Of a DNA stretch of 64,000 nt, positions 8,174 to 16,096 are shown piece after piece; within the stretch, counting starts at the first letter, position 1, and every line of letters begins with the position of its first letter. The position numbers and the translations under genes were made by a program. Where the stretch lies: NCBI GenBank assembly GCA_017983635.1, contig JAGOBA010000001.1:372001-436000 (forward strand), in the 5' to 3' direction. The notes under the pieces were generated by a model. The model ran no database searches. It saw nothing but the letters and a program-made list of their open reading frames with translations, and was not told where the DNA came from. The stretch is from Alphaproteobacteria bacterium (GTDB lineage: Bacteria; Pseudomonadota; Alphaproteobacteria; Micropepsales; Micropepsaceae).

Positions 8174-8866
8174 CTAGTCGCTGCCGCAGCCTCCGGCTCC
8201 GCCGTCGCCGCCACCGTCACCACCGCCGTCGCCTCCGCTGTCGCCGAAGCCGTCGGTGGAGCCGTCGAAGCTCGTGCTTGAGAAATCGCCGCCGCAGAAA
8301 GGTGTGCCGCCGGAGTCGCTCTTCTCGCCGTCGCGTTTGAAGCCGCTGCAGTCGACGGTGTAGCGGAAGCCGCCCTCGATCTTCAGCTTCTCGTCGAGGG
8401 CGAAGAGCAGCGGCAAGCGCGTGGGCGTGTGCGGGTTGATGTTCTCCTCAGGGCACGCATGCCGCCAAACGCGGCGCAGGCCGGTGTTATTCTGCTTGTC
8501 GGCCGACAGGGCGACGGCCGGCGTGTGATGGAGGAATTGACCGAACGCTCCTTTGCAGAATGCTTCGTAGTGGCGGGTGTAGAGGATGAATTCGTGCCAG
8601 AGATCGTCGACGATCTGGCTCGGCATGGAGACAAATTTGCGTCCGCTTTTCAGATGCGCGAGGAAGAACTGGCGTAGGGCGCGCGCGACGAGCTGCTGCT
8701 CCTTGCGGCCGATACCTTGACGCTGTTTGCCGAGTTTCGCGAGCAAGCCGTCGGGAAACATGTAGGTGCGGATGAATTTTTCGCGCCGCGCCTCCTGCCA
8801 CTTCCTGAGGAGCCAGCTGACAACAAGGACCAGAATGATGATGGCGAGGAGGTAGAGGGATTCCAT
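8174..8866 (-). CDS. glycine-rich-domain (GRDP)-like membrane-anchored protein
   Basis: A 230-residue protein starting with a transmembrane anchor (residues 2-20), followed by a basic stretch. The central IVDDLWHEFILYTRHYEAFC...FLHHTP segment matches the GRDP-like domain known from plant glycine-rich-domain proteins and scattered bacteria. The tail is almost pure Gly/Asp/Ser (GGDGGGDGGGDGG...) and ends in GGCGSD. Function is unknown. The ATG at 8866 lies 2 bp past the stop of the upstream SDR gene, so the two are probably translationally coupled. A longer frame continues upstream but is antisense-type sequence over the SDR. Confidence 0.75.
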   Translation of the reverse strand: MESLYLLAIIILVLVVSWLLRKWQEARREKFIRTYMFPDGLLAKLGKQRQGIGRKEQQLVARALRQFFLAHLKSGRKFVSMPSQIVDDLWHEFILYTRHYEAFCKGAFGQFLHHTPAVALSADKQNNTGLRRVWRHACPEENINPHTPTRLPLLFALDEKLKIEGGFRYTVDCSGFKRDGEKSDSGGTPFCGGDFSSTSFDGSTDGFGDSGGDGGGDGGGDGGAGGCGSD

Positions 8867-8868
8867 CC

Positions 8869-9735
8869 CTAGGCGCTCCGCACTGCCTTCAAGCTGACCG
8901 GCGGCTTGGAGCTTTCGGGCACGAAGAAGTCGGGCATCAGGTCCTTCGTCGGGTCGACGCGGTATTGGTCGAAGTCGCGCACGCCTGCGTCCCAGAGCAA
9001 CGTGTCGTCGATGCAGAATTGGCCGGTGAATTCGCGCGACGGTTTGGCCAGGATCACGTGGGCGGCATCGGCCATGATCTCGGGCGTGCGGCACATCTTC
9101 ATGCCTTCGTCGCCCGCGAGTGCGTTTCGGATCGCCGCCGTCGCGATGCCGGTGCGGGGCCAGAGCGCGTTGACGGCGATGCCGTCGGCGCGGAACTCGC
9201 CCGCCATGCCGAGCACGCACATGCTCATGCCGAACTTTGCCATCGTGTAGGCGACGTGGTTCGCGAACCACTTCTCGCTCATGTCGAGCGGCGGGGAGAG
9301 GTTCAGGATGTGGGGGTTCGCGGCTCTCTTCAGGTGCGGGACGCAGTACTTCGAGACCATGAACGTGCCGCGCGTGTTGATCTGGTGCATCAGATCGTAG
9401 CGCTTCATATCGGTCATCGTGGTCGGCGTGAGTTGGATCGCGCTGGCGTTGTTGACGCAGATGTCGATGCCGCCGAATTTTTGCGCCGTCTGCTCAATCG
9501 CTTCGGCGACGTTTGCTTCGTCGCGCACGTCGACGACGAGCGGAAGCGCCTTGCCACCGGCAGCCTCGATCTCTTTCGCCGCCGAATAGATTGTGCCGGG
9601 AAGTTTCGGGTGCGGGTCGGCGGTTTTGGCGGCGATTGCAATGTTGGCGCCGTCGCGCGCGGCGCGGAGTGCTATCGCAAGACCGATGCCGCGGCTGGCG
9701 CCGGTGATGAAGAGGGTTTTGTTTTTGAGGGACAT
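8869..9735 (-). CDS. SDR family oxidoreductase, HSDL2-like
   Basis: A 288-residue short-chain dehydrogenase. The Rossmann motif is TGASRGIG (residues 11-18), the NNAS motif follows at about 97-100, and the catalytic Tyr-Lys pair is in YTMAKFG. Phrases such as HILNLSPPL and AVNALWPRTGIATAA are typical of the HSDL2 group (peroxisomal-type hydroxysteroid-dehydrogenase-like proteins), which probably act on fatty-acyl or hydroxy-acyl substrates with NADP(H). The usual catalytic Ser is in the NLSPP stretch. The ATG at 9735 is followed by the typical short N-terminus MSLKNKTLFITG. It is transcribed ahead of the GRDP-like gene with a 2-bp gap. Confidence 0.9.
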   Translation of the reverse strand: MSLKNKTLFITGASRGIGLAIALRAARDGANIAIAAKTADPHPKLPGTIYSAAKEIEAAGGKALPLVVDVRDEANVAEAIEQTAQKFGGIDICVNNASAIQLTPTTMTDMKRYDLMHQINTRGTFMVSKYCVPHLKRAANPHILNLSPPLDMSEKWFANHVAYTMAKFGMSMCVLGMAGEFRADGIAVNALWPRTGIATAAIRNALAGDEGMKMCRTPEIMADAAHVILAKPSREFTGQFCIDDTLLWDAGVRDFDQYRVDPTKDLMPDFFVPESSKPPVSLKAVRSA

Positions 9736-9932
9736 GGGTGGTTCGCTTGGTTGACCTGACTCTCAACCAACTATGTCATGGTCCACGACGGCGGACCACC
9801 CACGACACTCTTCTTTGCCGCTGCGCTGGAAACATCATGATGTTCCCCGAAAAGACGCTATGAGAGATAACCTAGCGCCGAAGCCGCTACATCCATCTGC
9901 GCCTAGTTTGGTGGATCCTGCAGCATGGAGCA

Positions 9933-10703
9933 CTACCGCAGAAGCGACATGCGTATCTTCAACACGTATTGGAGAAAGAAAGCCGCGGCTAGGGCTGCCG
10001 GGATGCCGATGAACATGAAGCCTTGCAGTCGATCGATCGACTGCTTTTCAGCCGGCGTGATGTAGACCGTCACGCCCTTGTTGTTGAATGCGACGGATCG
10101 CTCGACTGTTGGCATCGGCGAACTGGCCCGTATCGTGCGGTCGTAGACGTAGAAGAAGGTGACGCCCGCCAGCCACACGGCAAGAAAGGCGGCGATGAAC
10201 ACGTATCTCGTGATCACTTTCCAGCGTGGCTCGGGTGGAGGCGCGGGTTGCGGTTGGAGCCCATGGTCACCGCACTCTTCGCGGAACGTATTTTCGGAAA
10301 GATGGGTGATACGAAGCGCGTTGAGCACCAAGAACACACCAATGCCAAGCCCTGCGAGAATGAATGGGCTCCACGCGTAGGGGCGGTCAAACTCGAGACC
10401 TTGCGCCTGCAGCGCCAGCCCCGATGTTGCGAATAGGAAGTAGCCCATCAACGCCGCGACTAAGACCGCACCGGCTGCGCGCAAGGCCGTGACACCTTGC
10501 CAGTGCCACTCATGGCGAAGGCGGCGGATGAACGAGGCGACAGCGATCGCTAGCATCAAGGCGGCGGCGATAAGAGTCTGCTCGATCGGCGTAAGCCCTC
10601 GGCCGGCGATTACCATCACTATGATCGATAGATGGTAGGCGAACATGCCCTTGAATTCGAAGGACATCTCCGACCACGTTCGCGGATAGTTTTCTGGGAA
10701 CAT
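9933..10703 (-). CDS. hypothetical multi-pass membrane protein
   Basis: A 256-residue inner-membrane protein with about six hydrophobic segments: two near residues 20-60, two between 75 and 130, one near 165-187 and a last one near 228-248. The loop before the fifth segment is proline-rich (PQPAPPPEP). I recognise no family. A periplasmic-looking stretch of about 40 residues lies between the last two helices. The start MFPENYPRTW at 10703 follows the sequence agcgagcgATG. It lies 27 bp downstream of the MBL hydrolase on the same strand and may share its transcript. The roughly 200 bp between this gene and the SDR hold nothing I can name. Confidence 0.7.
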   Translation of the reverse strand: MFPENYPRTWSEMSFEFKGMFAYHLSIIVMVIAGRGLTPIEQTLIAAALMLAIAVASFIRRLRHEWHWQGVTALRAAGAVLVAALMGYFLFATSGLALQAQGLEFDRPYAWSPFILAGLGIGVFLVLNALRITHLSENTFREECGDHGLQPQPAPPPEPRWKVITRYVFIAAFLAVWLAGVTFFYVYDRTIRASSPMPTVERSVAFNNKGVTVYITPAEKQSIDRLQGFMFIGIPAALAAAFFLQYVLKIRMSLLR

Positions 10704-10730
10704 CGCTCGCTCCCCTTTGGTTGCGCGGGC

Positions 10731-11792
10731 TTAAGCGGCCTTGTACCAGTCCACGCCGCCTGCGTCTCTCGTGCGGTTGATCTTTCCTCTGGCGATCAGG
10801 CAGTTCAGGTGGGCGAGGCTTTCGCCTGTCGCCATACCGAAGTTGCCGGCGGTGATGCGGGTACGGAAAAGGGCTGGGAAGACGTCGACGGCGCGTTTGG
10901 GCGTCGCGCAGAGTTCTAGCAATTTTGCCATGCCGTCTTCGTGATCGTCGATGAGCTGGGTCATGCGCGTCTTCACGCCGTAGAACGGTTCGTTGTGCGC
11001 GGGCAGGATTAGTGTGTCGTCGGGGATCAGGTTCTTCAGCATGTGGCAGCTGTCGAGCCACTCTTGCAGCGGGTTTGCCTCGGGCTCGGTCGGGAAGACG
11101 CTGACGTTCGAGGAGATGCGGGGCAAGATTTGGTCGCCGGAGATCATGAGCTTGCGCTCGGGGCACCAGAGGCAAGCGTGCTCCGGCGCGTGGCCGCGGC
11201 CGACGACGATGCGCCAGGTGTTCTTGCCGATCTTGATTTCTTGGCCGTCGACGAGGCGGTGGAACGATTGCGGCAGGCTGTGAATACCCATGCCGAAGCC
11301 GCCAAAGCGTTTTTTGTACTCGTCGAGCATCGCGTCGGGAAAGCCGGCAGCCTTGTAGAAAAGCACGCCGTCTTCCGGTGCCGGTTGGCCGGTGTCCATC
11401 ACCAGCGTGCGGCAGAGCAAATAGTCTGTGCGCGACATGTGGAGCGGTGCGGCGAACTTCTTTGCGAACCAACCGGCGAGGCCGACGTGATCGGGATGCA
11501 GGTGGGTGACGATCACGCGCGTGACCTTCGCCCCCTTCTCGGCGAGCACTTGGCGCCAGATGTCCTTGGCTGCGCTTGAGGCTATGCCGGTGTCGACGAC
11601 GGTCCAGCCTTCACCGTCCGCCAGCAGCCACACGTTGATGTGGTTCAGCTGAAACGGCAGGGGCTGGCGCACCCAATGGATGCCGGGCGCGACTTCGATC
11701 GTCTTGCCGGGCTCGGGCTTTGAAGGGAACGGGTATTTGAGGCCGTCGCGCTCGCGCGCTGGCGCTTCGGTTCCGTCCATGGTCATGGTCAT
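10731..11792 (-). CDS. metallo-beta-lactamase fold hydrolase
   Basis: A 353-residue MBL-fold protein of the glyoxalase-II-like/LACTB2 type. The metal site is clear: VTHLHPDHVGLA (HxHxDH) at about residues 107-118, a later GHAPEHACLW segment with the third histidine, and an SGDQILPRI stretch with the bridging Asp. A C-terminal winged-helix-like segment (ARGKINRTRDAGG) is typical of the family with the BLACT_WH domain. Such enzymes hydrolyse thioesters or other esters with two zinc or iron ions in the cytosol. The start at 11792 is one of several clustered Met codons (MTMTMDG); the exact one is uncertain. It is divergent from the TMEM175-like gene. Confidence 0.88.
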   Translation of the reverse strand: MTMTMDGTEAPARERDGLKYPFPSKPEPGKTIEVAPGIHWVRQPLPFQLNHINVWLLADGEGWTVVDTGIASSAAKDIWRQVLAEKGAKVTRVIVTHLHPDHVGLAGWFAKKFAAPLHMSRTDYLLCRTLVMDTGQPAPEDGVLFYKAAGFPDAMLDEYKKRFGGFGMGIHSLPQSFHRLVDGQEIKIGKNTWRIVVGRGHAPEHACLWCPERKLMISGDQILPRISSNVSVFPTEPEANPLQEWLDSCHMLKNLIPDDTLILPAHNEPFYGVKTRMTQLIDDHEDGMAKLLELCATPKRAVDVFPALFRTRITAGNFGMATGESLAHLNCLIARGKINRTRDAGGVDWYKAA

Positions 11793-11871
11793 GTGAGGCT
11801 CGATTCTGAAATGCCGTGTTGCCCACAGGCTATGCTGCAGTGCGGGATCAAGCAAATCGGAGGGTTACCGT

Positions 11872-12450
11872 ATGGGAAAAGGCCGGTTAGAGGCGTTCAG
11901 CGACGGCGTAATCGCAATCATCATTACGATCATGGTGCTGGAGCTGAAGGTGCCCGAGGGGCACGATTTGGCGGCGTTGTTACCACTTGCGCCGGTCTTT
12001 GCGGGCTATGTGCTCAGCTTCATCTATGTCGGCATCTACTGGAACAATCATCATCATTTACTGCACGCAGCGCACAAGGTCGACGGGCGGGTGATGTGGG
12101 CGAATTTGCATTTGCTGTTCTGGTTGTCGCTGCTGCCGTTTGCGACGAGTTGGGTCAACGAGGGGCACTACGAGACTGTGCCGGTCGCGGCCTATGGCTT
12201 CGTGCTGCTGATGGCGGCGATCGGGTACACGCTTCTGGTCAGATCGCTTGTGGCGTTGCATGGGAACGAGTCGGTGATCGCTGCGGCGATCGGGGGCGAC
12301 TTCAAGGGATACCTGTCGCTGGCGCTCTGTGTCACCGGGATTGCGCTGTCGTTCGTGGAGAGCCTGTTGGGATTCGCGATCTATGCGATCGTGGCTGTGA
12401 TCTGGTTCATTCCGGATCGGCGCATCGAGCGCCAGTTGAAGGGAAAGTGA
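11872..12450 (+). CDS. TMEM175-family (DUF1211) potassium channel-like protein
   Basis: A 192-residue integral membrane protein with six predicted helices in a single repeat. The hallmark RLEAFSDGVIAI (residues 5-16, the RxxxFSD motif of bacterial TMEM175 channels) is at the start of helix 1. Bacterial members assemble as tetramers and conduct potassium. A HHHLLHAAH stretch follows helix 2, as in the family. The start MGKGRLEAF is typical. The last 44 bp overlap the convergent methyltransferase gene, so the two mRNAs are antisense to each other there. Function as a channel is inferred from the family. Confidence 0.88.
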   Translation: MGKGRLEAFSDGVIAIIITIMVLELKVPEGHDLAALLPLAPVFAGYVLSFIYVGIYWNNHHHLLHAAHKVDGRVMWANLHLLFWLSLLPFATSWVNEGHYETVPVAAYGFVLLMAAIGYTLLVRSLVALHGNESVIAAAIGGDFKGYLSLALCVTGIALSFVESLLGFAIYAIVAVIWFIPDRRIERQLKGK

Positions 12451-13039
12451 ATTGCGCCTTGTAGCCTGGCTTGAACCAGCGCAGTTCGGTGCCGGGCGGC
12501 GCATCCTTGTCCCAGACGAACCAGCCGTAGGCGGTGGTGCCGCTGCCGGCGCGCGCGGCGTCTTTCATGTAGAACGTGATGCGCTCGGAGAAGACCCAGA
12601 CGCGGGCGGGTGGGTGTTTCAGGAAGATTGTCTCGGCGCGGTTCGCGCCTTCGAGGAACGCAAGGCGGAGAAGCAGCGCGAACTTTTTCCGCGCGAGTTT
12701 CATGCCCTGGGCGACGAAGGCTTCGGCGACGTTATAGGGCGGGTTGGTGACGATGTTATCGACGGCGTGCGTCGCGTTCAAAAAATCGACGCCGCTTTCG
12801 CCGTAGCCGCGCGCGTAGAGATCGGTCGCGGTGACCTTGTGGCCGGTCTGCGCCAGTACGCGCGCCATCGAGCCGTCGCCGCAGGCGCACTCCCAAATCT
12901 CACCATCGAAGCGTTCGCTATCGATGAGCGCGTGCGTCGCCCACGCCGGCGTCGGAAAGAAGTCCGGGCCGTCAAGATCGGCGCGGCGCTTCGCGGTCGG
13001 CTTGAAGGCGCCGTTCAGGTTGTAGGTCGGATCGGGCAC
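12407..13039 (-). CDS. solitary class I methyltransferase with NPPY motif, phage-type N6-adenine MTase-like
   Basis: A 210-residue protein beginning with a DFFPTPAWATHALI segment typical of phage and prophage adenine methyltransferases. The SAM-binding motif reads ECACGDGSMARVL (about residues 49-61), the acidic strand end is TATDLY, and the catalytic motif is TNPPYN (about 98-103). NPPY methylases modify adenine N6 or glutamine amide; the N-terminal motif makes DNA adenine likely. No restriction enzyme or specificity gene is adjacent, so it is an orphan. It shares 44 bp with the convergent TMEM175-like gene. The target sequence is unknown. Confidence 0.75.
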   Translation of the reverse strand: MPDPTYNLNGAFKPTAKRRADLDGPDFFPTPAWATHALIDSERFDGEIWECACGDGSMARVLAQTGHKVTATDLYARGYGESGVDFLNATHAVDNIVTNPPYNVAEAFVAQGMKLARKKFALLLRLAFLEGANRAETIFLKHPPARVWVFSERITFYMKDAARAGSGTTAYGWFVWDKDAPPGTELRWFKPGYKAQFTFPSTGARCADPE

Positions 13040-13093
13040 GAATCACCTCGCTCGCGATCATTTGCACCGAGAGGAATCGTGTGTGCAATCGCG

Positions 13094-14659
13094 TTAGGGT
13101 CCCGTGGGCGCGGTGGGAACCTGGTAGGCGACCGGCGCGCCGGGACCGACAGGTATCTCAAGCGCCACCCAGGCTGCGGTGACCGCCGCGCCGCCAAGGA
13201 AGAAGGCGACGGCGTAGGGCAGCATCACGGCGAGCAACGAGCCGAGGCGGAAGTCCGCGACCCAGCGCTGGCAGAACGTCAGCGTCAGAACGAAGTACGC
13301 GTTCAGCGGCGAAATGAGGTTCGTGACGGAGTCGCCGACGCGGTATGCCGCCGTCGTCATCTCGGGCGAAATGCCGAGCAGCATCATCATCGGTGTTGCG
13401 ACCGGCGCCATCGCGGTCCACTTCGCAGAGCCCGAGGCGATGAGGAAGTCGAGCCAGGCCGACATCGTGGTCAGCATCGGCAGCAGTAAGGCGGGCGGTG
13501 CGTTCATCGCGCGCAATTGTTCGGCGCCGGCGATCGCGGTGATGGGGCCCAAATTCGACCAGCCGAACATCGCCACGAAGTGCGCGCCGAAGAAGATGAG
13601 CACCAGATAAGGTAGCATGCCCTCGAGCCCCTTGTTCATCATCGCCACGATGTCGCGGTGGGACTTGACCGTGCCGGTGGCCGAGCCGAACGCCCAGCCG
13701 CACGAGATGAAGAGCAGGAAAAAGCCCGCCGTCAGGCTGCGATAGAACGGGGTCAGGCGCTGCGACTCCGACGCGGCTTCGTCGTAGAGCGGGGTGAAAC
13801 CGGGCGACAGCGTCAAAGCTGCGAAGAGCGCCACCACGCCGAGCGCTGCAAGCCCTGCCCTGCCCAAGCCGCGCCACTCTGCCGAGGTGAGTGCCGCTGC
13901 CGCCAGTTGTTCCCCCGCAGTTCCGCCGACCTTCCATTCGCCGAGCCGCGGCGCAATGATACGTTCGGTGATGAACCAGCCGAGTGATGTGAAGACGAAG
14001 GCCGTTGCGAGGCTGAACCACCAATTGCCAAGCGGGTTCATCGTCCAGCCAGGGACAAGGATCTTCGCGCCGGTTTCGGTGATGCCCAAGATGAGCACGT
14101 CGTATTGGCCGGGGAAGAGATTGCCGGAAAGGCCAACGCCGGTCCCCGCAAAGCCGACGGCGATCCCTAAGACGGGATGGCGCCCTGCTGCTGCGAAGAT
14201 CACGCCGGCGAGCGGGATGTAGACGAGGTAGCCGGCGTCGACGGCGTGGGTCGTCATCATGCCGATCAGCATGACGGTCGGGGTAAGGATCGACTTCGGG
14301 ACGCCGCTCATGCTGGCGCGCAGAAGTGAGGAGAAGAGCCCGCTGCGGTCGGCGACGCCTGCACCCAGCATCACCGTCAGGGCGAGGCCAAGCGGCGTGA
14401 AGCCGGTGTAGGTTTTCGGCATCTCGACGAACAGTTTGTTGAGGTTCTCTTCCGTCAACAGGCTTTTTGCGACGAGCACTTCGCCGGTGACGGGATTCGT
14501 GGCCGTCCAACCCGATATCGCGCCGACCACTGAAACGATGACGACCGCGATGATGATCCAGACGAAGATGAAGACGGGGTCGGGCAGTGCATTGCCCAAA
14601 CGCTCAACCCCATCGAGAAACCTATTTCGTGCCCCCGCCGGGCTTGCGTCAGCCGTCAT
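13094..14659 (-). CDS. AbgT family transporter
   Basis: A 521-residue inner-membrane transporter of the AbgT family (p-aminobenzoyl-glutamate uptake or sulfonamide efflux, coupled to proton motive force). The N-terminus MTADASPAGARNRFLDGVERLGNALPDP matches the usual 'ERxGNxLPxP' opening. Later conserved stretches include GVADRSGL, HAVDAGYLVYIPL, GFAGTGVGLSGNLFP, SGSAKWTAMAPV and YRVGDSVTNLISPLN in the re-entrant substrate region. About nine to eleven helices and two hairpins are expected. The length is normal. No abgA/abgB peptidase neighbour is seen, so an efflux or general dipeptide-like role is possible. The start ATG has AAGGAG about 8 nt upstream. Confidence 0.92.
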   Translation of the reverse strand: MTADASPAGARNRFLDGVERLGNALPDPVFIFVWIIIAVVIVSVVGAISGWTATNPVTGEVLVAKSLLTEENLNKLFVEMPKTYTGFTPLGLALTVMLGAGVADRSGLFSSLLRASMSGVPKSILTPTVMLIGMMTTHAVDAGYLVYIPLAGVIFAAAGRHPVLGIAVGFAGTGVGLSGNLFPGQYDVLILGITETGAKILVPGWTMNPLGNWWFSLATAFVFTSLGWFITERIIAPRLGEWKVGGTAGEQLAAAALTSAEWRGLGRAGLAALGVVALFAALTLSPGFTPLYDEAASESQRLTPFYRSLTAGFFLLFISCGWAFGSATGTVKSHRDIVAMMNKGLEGMLPYLVLIFFGAHFVAMFGWSNLGPITAIAGAEQLRAMNAPPALLLPMLTTMSAWLDFLIASGSAKWTAMAPVATPMMMLLGISPEMTTAAYRVGDSVTNLISPLNAYFVLTLTFCQRWVADFRLGSLLAVMLPYAVAFFLGGAAVTAAWVALEIPVGPGAPVAYQVPTAPTGP

Positions 14660-14702
14660 GGGTTAAGGAGATCACGGAACAATGCAACTGTCGAGACTGT
14701 GC

Positions 14703-15473
14703 TCAAGCAAAGCCCGCGCGGTCGGCGGCACCGTGGACGGTGATCTTCTCGCCGGAGACATACGTGTTCAACGGCGAGACGAGGTAGCGCACGACGTTGG
14801 CGATGTCTTCGGGGGCACAGACGTGCCCGAAGGGTGAGTTCTTGTCGAGGTCGTGAATTTCGGTGACGCCGCGGGACTTGGCGAGGCGTTGGCCCATGTC
14901 GGTGTCGGTGAGCGGCGGGGCGACGACGTTGACGTAGATGTTGTTGCCCTTTTCCTCTTTCGCCAGCGTGTAGGCGAGCGCTTCGCCTGCGGCCTTGCCC
15001 ATGTTGTAGGGGCTACCGCGTCCGGCGTAGCCCAGCGTGGCGACAGAAGAGATGACAATGATGTCGCCGCGTTTTTGCGTGCGCATCTGCGGGAGCACGA
15101 GCTTTGAGAGATAGAACGGTGCGAGCGCATGAACACCCAATACGCGCTGCATTTCCTGCGGGTCGGTGTCGGCGACCGTGTTGCCGCGGCTGGCGATGCC
15201 GGCATTGTTCACGAGGATCGAGATGGGCCCGAGTTCATTCTTGATGCGCTCGATCATCGACGCGTCTTCTTCGATGTTGTCCACCGACGCCTTGTAGGCG
15301 GCGGCCTTGCGACCCAGGGCTTTGATCTCGGCGACGACCTTTTCGGCCTCCGTGTCTTCGCGGCGATAGTTGACGGCGATATCGGCGCCGTCGGCGGCGA
15401 GGCCGAGCGCAATGGCACGGCCGATGCCGCGGCTGGCGCCCGTGACGAGTGCGATGCGGCCACTGAGGGACAT
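14703..15473 (-). CDS. SDR family oxidoreductase, FabG-like
   Basis: A 256-residue NAD(P)-dependent short-chain dehydrogenase. It shows TGASRGIGRAIA (residues 10-21), NNAGIASRG, the catalytic Ser in ISSVATLG, and the Tyr-Lys pair in YNMGKAAG. Overall it looks like 3-oxoacyl-ACP reductases, but many acyl or alcohol substrates are possible. I chose the ATG at 15473, which has GGAG 6-7 nt upstream; a GTG at 15479 is also in frame. The start is 2 bp past the stop of the upstream secreted-protein gene (TGATCATG), so the two genes are coupled. Confidence 0.9.
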   Translation of the reverse strand: MSLSGRIALVTGASRGIGRAIALGLAADGADIAVNYRREDTEAEKVVAEIKALGRKAAAYKASVDNIEEDASMIERIKNELGPISILVNNAGIASRGNTVADTDPQEMQRVLGVHALAPFYLSKLVLPQMRTQKRGDIIVISSVATLGYAGRGSPYNMGKAAGEALAYTLAKEEKGNNIYVNVVAPPLTDTDMGQRLAKSRGVTEIHDLDKNSPFGHVCAPEDIANVVRYLVSPLNTYVSGEKITVHGAADRAGFA

Positions 15474-15475
15474 GA

Positions 15476-15970
15476 TCACTCCGTTTTGTCGAGCGTGTTG
15501 CGGGCAAATTCGCGCCAGACGCCCTTCTTATCCAGTATCGCGTCGACGACTTCAACCTGATCGTACGGGCGTACGAGTTTGTACACGGTGCGGCCGTAGG
15601 TCTTGCCCTTGACGCCCCAATAGGTGGTCAGACTTTCGCCGGTGAATGTAGCTTTCAGCGGGTGCATCGCGCCTTGGCTGTCGAACCAAGTTCCGTCGTA
15701 AGCGCTCGCTTCGCCCGGGCGGTAGAAGCCAACGCCCTCGAACGGTTTCCCGCCTTCGTTCTTCGGTTCGATGCGGTAGTCGACGCGCGCAAACTTTCCG
15801 TCGAGCACCGAGACCCAGCGCATGGTCACGCGGGCGGGCTGACCGAACGCCTTGCCATCGGCAGCCCAACTGCCGTTGAGGAAGCATAGGTAAGGGGTTG
15901 GGCAATCGAGTGCCTGGGCGGGCCGGCTCGCCAGAAGTGCCAGTGCGATGATGAGGAATGCAGGTCTCAT
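15476..15970 (-). CDS. secreted hypothetical protein, lipocalin-like beta-barrel
   Basis: A 164-residue protein with a clear signal peptide (MRPAFLIIALALLASRPAQA). The mature part has alternating strands with FLNGSWAADGKAFG, MRWVSVLDGKFARVDYRIEP, GVGFYRPG, AYDGTWFDSQGAMHPL, a pattern like small lipid- or haem-binding beta-barrel proteins (DUF1579/THAP4-like). Two N-terminal cysteines (DCPTPYLC) may be disulfide-bonded. The ATG at 15970 has a good GGAG site 11 nt upstream, and the open frame beyond it lacks a signal. It heads a two-gene unit with the FabG-like SDR. The assignment of fold is an inference from sequence pattern. Confidence 0.7.
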   Translation of the reverse strand: MRPAFLIIALALLASRPAQALDCPTPYLCFLNGSWAADGKAFGQPARVTMRWVSVLDGKFARVDYRIEPKNEGGKPFEGVGFYRPGEASAYDGTWFDSQGAMHPLKATFTGESLTTYWGVKGKTYGRTVYKLVRPYDQVEVVDAILDKKGVWREFARNTLDKTE

Positions 15971-16096
15971 GGGTTTTCTCCGAACGGGCCTGGAGCGACC
16001 ACGCTTTCTAAGACGAACGAGGGCTGCGCGAATCGACAGACCTCGGCGCCGGGCATCGAACGTCGGGGGCATTGAGGCCAGCGCCTGTGGGGCAAT

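Noticed and set aside
8867..9271. Upstream extension of the GRDP-like frame, suggesting a possible fusion or frameshift
   Set aside because: The extra 135 codons are on the same strand as the HSDL2-like SDR but in another frame, and translate to Arg/His-rich shadow sequence. The hydrophobic start at 8866 is a natural N-terminus.
10510..11472. 320-codon minus-strand frame
   Set aside because: It is a shadow of the membrane protein and MBL hydrolase genes in another frame; its translation is dominated by Arg, His and Pro.
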